Position numbers and translations under genes: made by a program | Notes under the pieces: model-generated | What the model saw: only the letters and a program-made list of their open reading frames with translations | What the model was told of the DNA's origin: nothing | The model's database searches: none | Source of the DNA: Spirogloea muscicola | Taxonomy: Eukaryota; Streptophyta; Zygnematophyceae; Spirogloeales; Spirogloeaceae | DNA length: 50,067 nucleotides | Reading direction: 5' to 3' | Assembly (NCBI GenBank): GCA_009602725.1 | Contig: WELB01000078.1 | Location: 305,544-355,610, forward strand | Shown: positions 20,676-30,223 of the stretch, in pieces | Position numbering within the stretch: the stretch's first letter is position 1 | How the letters are laid out: the number at the start of each line of letters is the position of its first letter

Positions 20676-21125
20676 AGGGCTCGCCCATTGAGGATAGGGG
20701 CTGGAAAAAGCCAGCCCAGAAAAGAATGAACAAAGGAAGAGAAGGGGCCAGGGGAAGTACAAAGAACAACAAGCACAGAAAAGAAACGAAGCAGCTACGA
20801 AGCACTCAGTAACCCCTGCTAAGCAGCCTCAGGTCAGAGAGACTGGGTTCCTGGAAGCGGGTCCCCTGGCCAGTTCTGCCATAGCCTCTTCAGGCCCCGC
20901 AGTCGCTGCTTAGCTCGTAGTTTGGCCCCTTCGAACCTTGTCGATTCTTTTCGGGCTGGCTTCTCACAGCCCTTGCCCCCATTGGGACAGCCACTTCTTC
21001 TTCTGGCCAGAGCCAGAGGCAGCAGCGAGGGCTCTGCCTGCACGCAGGTGCAGCGCGCGGGCCATAGACCTCTGCAGCGAGACTGCCAAGCGCATGCAGT
21101 ACACCTGCGCTAGCGACCCTGCTGG
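20676..21125 (+). repeat. Dispersed repeat family B, copy 1, interrupted by family A
   Basis: GGGCTCGCCCATTGAGGATA through CCAGAGGCAGCAGCGAGGGC to CTGCGCTAGCGACCCTGCTG. It matches 44355-44670 almost base for base. Taking out the 137 bp at 20874-21010 leaves 313 bp against 316 bp, the difference being one 3-bp indel. Confidence 0.93.
20874..21002 (+). mobile_element. Family A element (129 bp, 5'-shortened) inserted in family B, with 8-bp target duplication
   Basis: It starts TTCTGCCATAGCCTCTTCAG, midway in the solo-copy sequence, and ends at the common end CCACTTCTTCTT. It is flanked by CTGGCCAG at 20866-20873 and CTGGCCAG at 21003-21010. The uninterrupted family B copy has a single CTGGCCAG in GGTCCCCTGGCCAGAGCCAG (about 44.55 kb). 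The duplicated site is its own reverse complement. A fixed 3' end, shortened 5' end and target duplication fit SINE/LINE-type insertion. Confidence 0.9.
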
Positions 21126-21162
21126 CAAAGCCAGCTCACTTCTTCCCATGCGCCATGAGAAG

Positions 21163-21568
21163 TGCGCGCCCATAGAGAAAAGGGGCTGCAAAGCCAGCCC
21201 AAGAGAGAATGGACAATGTCCAAAGCCAAAGAAAGAGGAGCCGAAAAAGGACTACACTACAATACACTGCAGAACACAGAAACGATGCAGAGGGAAGCCA
21301 TGGACATCTACGGCGGCTACGGAACGAAGTGGTCTTCCCTCCTCCATCGCCTGGCACTGCATGTCGATGCCCGCCGACGTAGTCGGGCGGGTAGCTTGGG
21401 GCATTCTAGCGTCCCGCAAGCCATCGTTGCATGCTATGGAATGCGGCTATCATTGAGTCTACAGCGCTTGTAGTGTAGTCCTTTCTCCGGCTCCTCTTGC
21501 TTTGGCTGTGGACATTGTCCATTCTTTTTTGGGCTGGCTTGGCCAGCCCCTCTTTTCTATGGGCGCGC
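21163..21568. mobile_element. Foldback/MITE-like element with ~100-bp inverted arms
   Basis: The left arm 21163-21262 and the right arm 21468-21568 are inverted copies at about 90% by eye: GCGCGCCCATAGAGAA, the block GCCAGCCCAAGAGAGAATGG, ACAATGTCC, AGAGGAGCCG and GGACTACACTACAA recur in reverse complement. The 205-bp centre is unique here and has no recognisable coding capacity. Confidence 0.85.
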
Positions 21569-21599
21569 TTTTCCTTTCCAGGCACTCGCGATACCCCAG

Positions 21600-21795
21600 C
21601 GTGCTGGTCGTGCATTAGCCCAGGCTAATGGCTTCCGTGGTGGTGGTTTGGCGCTTCAGTATAGGTTGTCAGATATGCATGTGCTCACTCGGGGTTATTA
21701 GTGTCCCCCTTAGCCAGCTCACTATCCAGTTAACAGGTCATTTGTGAGGCTAGAATTGGCCTCCCTTTCAATTTCATGCGTACCGCGCGCTTTCC
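21600..21795 (+). repeat. Dispersed repeat family D, copy 2
   Basis: It resembles 4010-4215, with the shared GTGCTCACTCG block and, at the end, CCTTTCAATTTCATGCGTAC and CGCGCGC. The last part also matches the start of family C at 13.05 kb. Confidence 0.65.
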
Positions 21796-22822
21796 CCCCC
21801 CCCCCGTTGTCAACAGAAGTGATTCCGGACCAGCCGATCGAGCGGGCCGCGCATCGCGGCGGCCTCGCCGGCGGGGTCGCCGCGGCTGCCGCGGCGGCGC
21901 TCGTCACGCCGCTGCCCCGCGATGCGATTCTGGGGGGANAGGCCGCGGCTCCCCGCCCGGGCTGCGGCTGCTGGAAGAGGAGGAGGAGGAGGTGCGCCGG
22001 AGCCGCGGCGCCGCCGAGGCCCGCCGGCTACTCCTGCCGCGGGGGGCTGCACCCGGCAGCCAGCGTCCGCCGCCGTGAGCTGCCTGGCCTGCGCTGCAGC
22101 GAGCGGCGGGCCCGCCGGAAGACGCAGCCGCAAGGCGCACTGCGGTGCCGCTCGGGCCAGTGGCAATGCAGCTCTGGCTTGCCAGCTGCGGTCAGCAGCA
22201 TTGCGCTCCGGGCCTCCGGCGGCCATGGCTCCTCAGCGCTCGGCGCCGCCAGAAGGACGTCGACGCCGGTCGGATCTGAACCCGCGCAACAGCGCGCTGC
22301 GCTGCCGGCGACAGAGAGGAGCAGTTGCAGTCCTTTGTGGGTGCCGGCGGGGCCGGTTTCCACCTTCAGGCGCTGTGGCGCCGTCGACCGAGCTGGCTCA
22401 GGGCCCTGCAGCATGACAAAGGTCCGCTGCTGATGATCTAGCCTCAAGCACGACATGCGATACTTAGCCGTCTGGCTCTCGTCTAGCTGCACATTGGCAA
22501 GCTAACCCGCAAGAGGTGATCTGGCGGCTGCAGCCTCTCAAGCCTTCCCGCTCGCCGGTCAGGCGTTGTCAGATGACAATTCGGCGCTGCTCCTGCCGAG
22601 CCCGTCCCCAGTCCAGCGCTGGCAAAAGCGTGAGTCATAGTCCTCAGATGGCGTTCCCTGCTGGTATCAGCATCATCTCTGATTGAAGGAGGACCTTGTC
22701 CTAACATTCGTGGGCAGGAGGAGACTTGGCCAAAGGTGCTGTCTCTGGACGGTAAACGTCCATGTTGCAGGGTTCACTCTGTGTCCTCACGGCTAGTATT
22801 AGCTTCTGTTGTTGTGCTGCAG
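21796..22822. other. Very GC-rich stretch with one N; possible 5' exons of the next gene
   Basis: Alanine/arginine-rich frames are open on both strands, as expected by chance at this GC content. A single N is at 21939. A plus-strand piece at about 22515-22629 (QAFPLAGQALSDDNSALLLP, then SPSPVQRWQK) ends at a GTGAGT donor and could be an upstream exon of the CREST-like gene, but I could not join it in phase. Confidence 0.35.
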
Positions 22823-23882
22823 TCTCAGAGGTCGATTGCAATTGTTCGACGGAAAGGCTTGCTGCCAGCTTTGCAGCTACCACTTGTTTTGGGCCAACCA
22901 GCACATGACTCGTTATGCGCCTGCAGGCGACCTCACGCTCCCTGAGATACTCGTGAACGTGGTGACGTCAATTCCTTTCATTGTCGTCGGCCTTGCTACC
23001 CCGAGGTCGTCTGGATCTATTCGCAGTTGACTTTCATCCTGCAGAGCTGGCAATCCCTACTGCCATGATTACTCTTGGTCATTAGAATGGACTAGCAAGC
23101 ACACAGTGTGGCCGTTGTGAGCCTTGCCTTGGTGACTTGCAATGAGCAGAAAGAAGCACCACATGGAGCTGTATGCCAACTCCCTCGTTGGCGTCGGTCT
23201 GGCATCCACTGCTTACCACGTCTCAAGGGGCAAGCTAAGAAAGTACTTCCGCTGGGGGGATTATGCGATGATCGCAGCTTGCACTATGGTGAGTCACGGT
23301 TGCTCGCTGCTCGCTCAAGCATATTGGCTGACACTCTGACTACCTTGTATTTCGCTGGAGGCAACAGCTGCACTTTCAGCGGCGAGGTGCCTATTATACG
23401 CCTTCTTCCACAGTGCCTTTCCAGGGTGCTCAAGAATGACCATCCAGCATTAATGGCCACCTCGGCCGTTGTTCTGCCTCTCCAGCCCATGCTGGTCATT
23501 GCAGCCCACATGGGCCTGATGGAGGTTGGAGGCCAATTTTCCAAAAGAGCCATTTTTTTGGAGTGTTGCAGTGTTCAATACAGTATAATCGCCTGTCATG
23601 AAAATCTGAGTGCAGTGACAAAGGTAGGAGTACTTTATCTGCTATAAGGTATGTCAAGCTCATCATACTTGAATGTGATGGTCTTTATTGCAGGTTACAT
23701 TTGCCAGGAGGGTCTTGGCTGACCGCAAGCTCAAGCGCACCCACCTGGCACACGCGAGTTCCTCCATCCTGGGCGGGGCCTTTTTCTTGGCCGATGAGCT
23801 GTTTCCAGAGCACCCCTACATGCACGCGGGTTGGCACATTGCTGCGGCTCTTGGAATCCACACTGCAAACAAGCTACTCTGA
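22823..23882 (+). CDS. Multipass membrane protein of CREST (ceramidase/PAQR) type; 5' end unresolved
   Basis: Resolved exons: about 22823-23005, 23150-23288, 23414-23524 and 23694-23882 (TGA). Visible hydrophobic spans: LPEILVNVVTSIPFIVVGLA, ANSLVGVGLASTAYHVSRG, YAMIAACTM, ALMATSAVVLPLQPMLVIAA, HASSSILGGAFFLADELF and HAGWHIAAALGIHTANKLL. The histidine in TAYHVSRG, the aspartate in RWGDY and the final HxxxH in HAGWH correspond to the metal-site pattern of the CREST superfamily (alkaline ceramidases, PAQR receptors). The RWGDYAMI and LMEVTFARR blocks remind me of uncharacterised plant and algal membrane proteins. The enzymatic activity is not shown. The N-terminus and the first exon boundary at 22823 are tentative. 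Confidence 0.65.
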
Positions 23883-24860
23883 CTGTTGAGGCCGCCCTGC
23901 AGGGGCTGAAGCTACCGGCTGCCAGGCGGCATGTGGCAGTGACTGCACATGGCCGAGATGGCATGTAGCAGGAGTCACGCTATTAGCAACAGAGTGTGGA
24001 GGTCTTGAGTTGTGTGGGCGTGCTAATTCTGTGGCTAATGAGCGGTAACCCGTCCGCTACACTACCTCTACTGTTGGCAACAATTTGGGCTACAACAGTG
24101 GCGGCGGCAGGTCAGTAAGAGGCGCCATTGAGCCGGCTTCTGCCAGCAGGCAGCTGGTGCACGCCACGGGCCTGTCCTTGTCACAAAAGCAGCGGCAAAG
24201 CTTGCCAGAGCCGCAGATAGCTCGCCATGGCAGCCATGGACTGGGCGATGGTGAGGTATGTTGCGGAAGTCTGCTGGGGTGGGAGGTGAGTATGTGAAGG
24301 CTTGCGGCGAAACTGCAGGCCAGCAGAATGAGGCCATTGCAGAGTTCGCTGTAGCAAAAGCGTCATCGTAGGAGCATCTATACACCAAGGGCAATTGTAT
24401 GTACGAAGGCCTGGAAACTGCGTCCCGGTCAAGGCCAAGGCCGCTGCTTACTTGTAGGCCTTCCGTTTCCTGTTTACTCCACATCGATCCGCATCAGTTG
24501 CGCATGCGAGGGTCGTTGGTTGTCAGCCCCCGGATGCATGGACGGGCGGGCAGTAGGCCAGGGTGGGTCTCTCGAGCCGGTCGTCGGCCGCCCGCCGGCC
24601 GGGCCGCCCGACAACGACAGGCCCGACCGCGAAGAAGCTTCTTCCGGCGGCACGTGGCGGGGCCGCCTGCCGCGCGGCCGAAGCTTCCGCCCCGCCGGCT
24701 ATGGCGGCGCGGCTATGGCGGCCCTGCTCAAGGGCCTCCCGCGGGAAGGGGCCAGCCATGGCGGACCCGACCGCTGCCAGAGCCGGAACCGTGTCCCATG
24801 GCCAAGCCCCGTTGACCTCCCCCCGCGGCGGCCGCGGCGGCGGCGGTCGCGGCGGCGTCC
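23883..24860. other. Upstream region of the HSF gene, no gene seen
   Basis: GC content rises sharply after about 24.5 kb. Overlapping arginine/alanine-rich frames on both strands are composition effects. No repeat or RNA gene was recognised. The HSF promoter and 5' UTR should lie in the last part. Confidence 0.45.
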
Positions 24861-25095
24861 ATGGCGGGCTCCGCGGACTGCGGCGCCGGGAGTGCCGGCG
24901 GCNCGCCGTTCCTGACCAAGACGTTCCAGCTGGTGGACGACGCGGGGACGGACGAGGTGGTGTCGTGGGGCGCCGGCGCGGGCGCGTCGTTCGTGGTGTG
25001 GAAGCCCATGGAGTTTGCGCGCGACCTCCTCCCAAAGTACTTCAAGCACAACAACTTCTCCTCCTTCGTCCGCCAGCTCAACACCTACGTACGTA

Positions 25096-25130
<35 letters not shown>

Positions 25131-27944
25131 GCAGCCGCCGAGCTGCCGAGCCGGGCAGGGCTGCGAGGCTCGTGCAATGCGGGGCGTGCGCTTCGTTGGC
25201 CGCCCGGCGGGCCGGCTCCCGCTGCCGCTGGCCTCGGGCCGGGGCTCCTCCGTGCGCGGGTGCTGACGGCGCTCCGCCTCGCTCGGCCGTCGCGGCGCCG
25301 CCGCCGCCTCGCCAGGGCTTCCGCAAGGTTGTGTCGGACCGGTGGGAGTTTGCCAACGACTGCTTCCGCAAGGGCCAGAAGGTCATGCTGCGCGACAACC
25401 AGCGCCGCAAGACCAGCGGCCCGCCAACGCCGCTCCCACTCGCGCTCCACCAGGCCTCGTTGTGAGCTCCGCACAGCCCTCTATCGGGCAGCACTCAGCA
25501 GTCAATCAGGCCGACGACGCCTCTGTCACAGTCAAGGCTTCTCAGCTCCATTGTCGTCCACTTTTGCATCAGAGTAGCGGTACCGGTGCAACCTTATGAT
25601 TAGGCGCAAGCTCTCATTCTCTTGAAGAGCCGCGCAGTTCTTCACTGTCGCCGCAGGCTGTGAGTTTGAGTCCTGTTTGTCCTCCATTTAGTAGAGGATT
25701 CAGATTCTGGCGATGGCTCTGAGTCACATCTCCTAGTACCTGCAGCCAAGAGTTTGCTGCCGTGGTGAAGCCGAGCCCAAGCTCATCGGAGGAGCCAGCT
25801 GTTTCTTCGCCACCATCGCCGAGTCGCAGCTCAGCCGACAATGCAGAGGGGCTGAGGTGAGTCAAGCTTTGCAGTCTCTCCTCGAGGAAATGGCTGCAGG
25901 TGATGATGCTTGGGCAGCAAGCGCAGGTCAGGCGCAGATGAAGCGTGCTGAGCCACGTGTCGTGACATATGTTGCCCACTTGTGTCTGATAGGCCAGAGA
26001 AGCTGCAGATGGTGCTTGAGGAGAACACACGCCTACGGCGCGACAACTATGCGCTCGCAAGCGAGCTTGCAAGAATGCGCCGCCTGTACGATGGCCTCTT
26101 TGGCTTCTTGCAGCAGAGCTTTCAGGTTGGGCTGCGCCTTTTCTTGCTGTTCGGCGTTTGACGCCTTGAAGGCACAGAGGGCGCACTGTATGTTCAGTCT
26201 TAGCGGGTTGCTTCTGCCTATGGTAGTTTGACTTTTCTACACAGGATCTTGTCAGCAGTCTTGTATATCAAAATAATTAACTACAGTAAGCAAGATCGTC
26301 ATACTCTGTGTTGCAGCTCATGGACGAGAGTGTCAGGTTGCCCCTTGCACAGCACGCAGTGGCCCAGATGGGCTCCCCTCATGCCACCCCACAGCAGCGC
26401 CGGTCCCAGTGTACTGCCGACAGCACGCTGCCAAAGCCGGAGGCAATATTGGCGAATCCGCTGCGTCCTGGTCAGGCAACAGGCTGCACGTTACCGTGTG
26501 CTTCAGCAATGCCAAGTGGCGTCCACGAGTTCTTCGAGAAGCTTGTGGACCGGATTGCTGAGTCCAAGTCACAGCACGACCTTGAAGCGAGCCAGCTCAA
26601 GGCCGCAAGGAAGGAGGACGTCGGTGATGGTTTCGCCAGGAGCAACAATCATGGCAATCAGTCTCAGCCGCCCCATGAGCTGCCCCCAGCGCTGCCGCTG
26701 CCGCTGCCGCTGTCGCTTACATTGCCGGACATTGGAAAAGATGTTGCCAATTCGGCCTTTGATGGAGGAGGTGCTGCAGGCCCTTGCGGAGTGCCGCAAT
26801 CTAATCCAGCAGACACCGTTGAGCACGTTGCCGGCCTCAGAGTACCCAGCGCTGCTGCTAGGCAGTCAGTCAGATGCCCAGAGGGTGGTGGCCGCCCAAT
26901 GGCGAGGACCACGTCTCTGCCCCTGCAGCAGGTCCTGCAGTCATGCTGCGAGCGCTCAGCTGGAGGCGGCGCAAGTCCCAGCACCAGCGCGTTCCGGGGC
27001 AGCCCGGTGCTGCAGCGGCTCAGGTCCAGGGGGGCGCCAGTGCGGTGCAGCAGTGATGTAAGGGCAGAGGTATCGGTGCTGCCAGAGCTGGAGGCTGCAG
27101 CAAGGACGCCCGGCAAGGCCGCCGGACCCGGCAAGAGACCTGACTGGCAGAGCTGCCACGGCATTGGGGCGCTCAAGGAGCAGCGGCTGGACATCCGAGA
27201 GAACATACTTGCTGCTGCGGTCGCAGCTATGAAGCAGGTCAGGGAGGGCAGCCGAGCTGTTGTCGAAGAGCCTGTCTCCTGTGTTGTGGCGAGCTTGGCA
27301 GTGCTTGTGCAAGATTTCCTTGCCTTCTCAGTCGCGGCTCTTCTGCCTGGTCTTTGCAGAAGGGGACAGGCTCGCCAGCTGTCACTGTCGGAGGACTGGC
27401 GTCCTTTTTCAAGCCAGTGGAGCCTGCAGCCTGCTCCACTGCCCCATGTCGAGCTTCCACCCATGGCAGCCCGGGACCAGGTATGCGTCAGTTTGATGTA
27501 GTCATCCTCAGGTGGCTGCAGTGGCAAGTCGGTCGAATTGGATGTTTGCTTAACCACAGGCCTTGCTCAATGACAACAATCGGCAAAGCCTTGCCTTGCC
27601 CTCGTGCTGCTGCAGGCAGGCCCGATGTGAAGCTCGAGTGCCAGCTGGAGCCGAGGCTGTTTGGTGTCGCGCTCCATGCTGAGGGTGAGCGAGGAAGCTT
27701 GCTGCCCGTGAAGCGGGAAAGGTGCTGTGAAGAAGATCTGATACGACGCTGCTCAGATGATGATGATGACGATGAGGACCTGGTAGATGACCGATTGCCA
27801 GCTGCACCGGAGGCGGAGCTGGACAAGGTTGGTGTTGCAAGCATCGAGGCGGAGAATGGCCAGGCGCCAGCCAGCAAGCGGGGGCGGTCGAGGTCTGATC
27901 TGGCACGCCAGCTGGGTGCACCTTGGCTCCGGGTGTCTGCTTAG
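24861..27944 (+). CDS. HSF: Heat shock transcription factor with plant-type LFGV repressor motif
   Basis: HSFs trimerise and bind nGAAn elements to drive heat-stress genes. Seven exons: 24861-25088, 25316-25461, 25746-25856, 25993-26125, 26317-27237, 27360-27480, 27616-27944; 662 residues, all phases agreeing. DNA-binding domain residues about 15-112: [32 protein letters not shown], then [14 protein letters not shown] | [20 protein letters not shown]. Intron 1 splits the domain just after NTY. The coiled coil follows in exon 4 ([40 protein letters not shown]). A long low-complexity middle region fills exon 5. The final exon has PRLFGVAL, the LFGV motif of plant class B HSFs, then an acidic run (DDDDDDED) and a basic SKRGRSRS, a likely nuclear signal. 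An N at 24903 makes one residue near the start unknown. It is much longer than typical class B HSFs (about 200-400 residues). Confidence 0.94.
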
Positions 27945-28274
27945 GCCCAGTTAACTGCAGGTCAAAGGCCTGACACCATCTGCCGTTTTCCTGTGTACGA
28001 TCGTCTCTGCTTGTCACACAGCTGGCCATGCTCAGCAGAACTCTGTGGGCAATTGCCTCTACGGCTCATCTGACAGACTCTGTCCGCAGCCTCGGCCTTC
28101 TTATTGTTGACTCTGCAAGACGCAGCAATTACTTATTCGTTGCAGACCAACCCTTCCAGCCATTAATTTGGACTTGAGAAAGTCAGCTGCTTGTTATGTT
28201 GTGGAGTTTGTACAGGCTTGAAGCCGCGTGAGGAAAATTGTGCAAGTTGGACATAAGCTAGCCCAAGCAACAAC
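27945..28274. other. Intergenic stretch between convergent HSF and PsbP-like genes
   Basis: Two 3' flanks meet here. I see nothing else. Confidence 0.5.
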
Positions 28275-29366
28275 TCAAGAAGTTGCTGGCCGGGATCTAA
28301 AATTCAGCTGGAAGGAGTCCAGGACACGGTGCATGTCAGTGGAGAGCTCCAGCGATGCAGGCTTGGCACTGCTGTCAGGGTATGCAATGTTGAGAATGAA
28401 GAGCTTACGCGACGCAATTGTGACAGCTGTGAGGGTACGCTTGATGCCCCTGGAGCTGTCCAGCGCATACTCTAGTGTGTACAGAGGCACGCCGTCGCCC
28501 GTCTCTCGCTCACCCATTGCTATGATGCTTGCGTCATTTGTGCTTTGCTGTTGTTACAAAGAACTTGATTGAGGACATCAGCCATGTAGTGCAGTGCAGA
28601 AAGCTGTAAGTGTTATTGAGCAGATGGGCAGTCTTAGCAGCTACACAAATAGGGAGTTCTGAGGGGTTCTTCGTGTGTAGTTACTAAGACATTAAAGGAC
28701 GCAGACTTAAAGGAGAGAGGAGCGGTTGTGACATCTCACCTTGTTCTTCTCGGCTTCGATGAGCTTTCCTGCAACAACGTCCAGGCTGCCGAACTGGCGC
28801 AAGGAGTCGATGCGCACGGGCGTGACAACCACGCCCAGGCTGCGCTTGCGGTCCAGGGGGTCCTCGAAGAGCAGCGTGGCGCCCGCCTTGTCCACCTGTC
28901 ACAATAGTCAGGGCCAGTGACTACGACCATGCTCAGGATAACCAAATCCTTTACCCTCACCCGAAATTCTAAACCCTAAACCCTAATCCTACAAGCCAAA
29001 GCATATGGGTCTGACTTCAGACTCTGCATGCATTCAGAGTTTGGTTGCAATGCATTGGCCTGCCACAGGGTTGGCATGGGCTGGCGGCGGCACACCTTCT
29101 CCCACCACGCCGGCCGCAGCAGCGCAAACCCTTGGTCGGCGTCGACGTACTCCACCAGCTCGTGGCCGTCGCCGCCGCCGCCGCCGCCGCCGCCGCCGTC
29201 GCCGCTGCCGCTGCCGTCGCCGGGTGCCTGGCTTGCGTCCACGGCTGGCTCGATCGATGCCGCTGGGGCCGACGGAGCCTGTGCCGCAGCTGNTTCGGTG
29301 CTGAAGCGCCGCGCGCCCGTGAGGCCGGCACCACCGGCGCCCAGCTCGGCCGGCCTCCGCCAGCAA

Positions 29367-29406
<40 letters not shown>

Positions 29407-29427
29407 TGAACCGGCAATGGCTGCCAT
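28275..29427 (-). CDS. PsbP-domain protein (plastid lumen), probable frameshift at an N in the transit peptide
   Basis: PsbP-domain proteins act in the thylakoid lumen, as photosystem II oxygen-evolving subunits or as assembly/NDH factors; which one cannot be told here. Exons on the minus strand: 29427?-29096, 28895-28740, 28547-28275. Domain text in order: EYVDADQGFALLRPAWWEK, GATLLFEDPLDRKRSLGVVV, PVRIDSLRQFGSLD, AGKLIEAEKNK, PLYTLEYALDSSRGIKRTL, IASRKLFILNIAYPD, and LDSFQLNF near the end. The ATG at 29427 opens an alanine-rich leader typical of an algal transit peptide, but that frame shifts relative to the mature domain at the single N (29293), so the N probably hides an indel. The first intron carries telomere-like repeats. 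Confidence 0.88.
28952..28987 (-). repeat. Interstitial telomere-like repeat inside PsbP-like intron 1
   Basis: On the minus (sense) strand it reads two good TTTAGGG units with degenerate neighbours (ATTAGGG, TTTAGAATTTCGGG, TGAGGG). It lies about 110-145 bases after the intron donor. Confidence 0.8.
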
Positions 29428-29535
29428 GGGGCTTGCTGTGACGGACCGGGCCGGACTGCTGGTCCAGCTCGCCTCTGCGGACGAGCCAACGGCGAGCAAG
29501 TTACATGCGGCTGCCGACTGGGTGTTACGAAACAA

Positions 29536-30153
29536 CGGCAGTTACCAAGCTCATAGCTGTGTGGCTTTGGCGCCTTTCGGCCCTCCGAACCTTGGTCATT
29601 GCTTCTGGGCTGTGGCCACCCACAGCCCCCGCCCCCTTCTGGAAGAGCTCTCGGCTGGCATATGGCTAGCAGCTCGGAGGAAATCTTGCCGCCTGCGGCG
29701 ACCTCATGACCACTCCTCCTGCCAGTCGAGGCCGTGTTTGAGACACCTCGGCGAGTGGCCAGCAGATGTCCTGACCACGACGGGGCTGGCGGGGTGCCAG
29801 CTTCTTTTCACAGAGACTGCTGAACGGCGTAGAGCCACTGCCGCCCTATTCACTGGGGTCTTGGCCATTGGCACGAGCTATGTAGCTGCGCTAGTTCTCT
29901 TATTTCTTTCTGCATATAAAGAGGATCAGCGGCAGAGGCTCTACAGCTGAGCACACCGAACTTTGTGGCTTCTGAGAGAGAACAAAGCTGCCCTAAGAGT
30001 GTAAGTTTCTTCTATGAACAGGATGGGGAGCGAAGATCCTATTCCTGCAATACATGGCAGCTGTTCGGTTCTGAGAAGGGGGGCGTCGAGTGTGGAGGGT
30101 GGAAGGCAGGGAGGAGGGAGGTAGGTGGCAAAGCAGCGGCCGTGAGCTGCTCA

Positions 30154-30185
<32 letters not shown>

Positions 30186-30223
30186 AAGGTGGATGCGGCG
30201 GCGGCCGCAGCGCAGCGGCTTGC
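29536..30223. other. Intergenic stretch with a degenerate repeat and GGC tract
   Basis: A diverged family A/C-like block at about 29565-29645 (CCGAACCTTGGTCATTGCTT, GGGCTGTGGCC) is recognisable. A (GGC)n run is at about 30157-30186, just beyond the kinase stop codon. No gene is supported. Confidence 0.5.

Noticed and set aside
24563-25465. Long plus-strand frame overlapping HSF exons 1-2
   Set aside because: It is out of frame with the conserved DNA-binding domain and is a composition artefact.
27354-27944. A frameshift near the HSF 3' end
   Set aside because: The apparent shift disappears once an intron at 27238-27359 is removed; exon 6 then ends with one base that completes a codon with exon 7.
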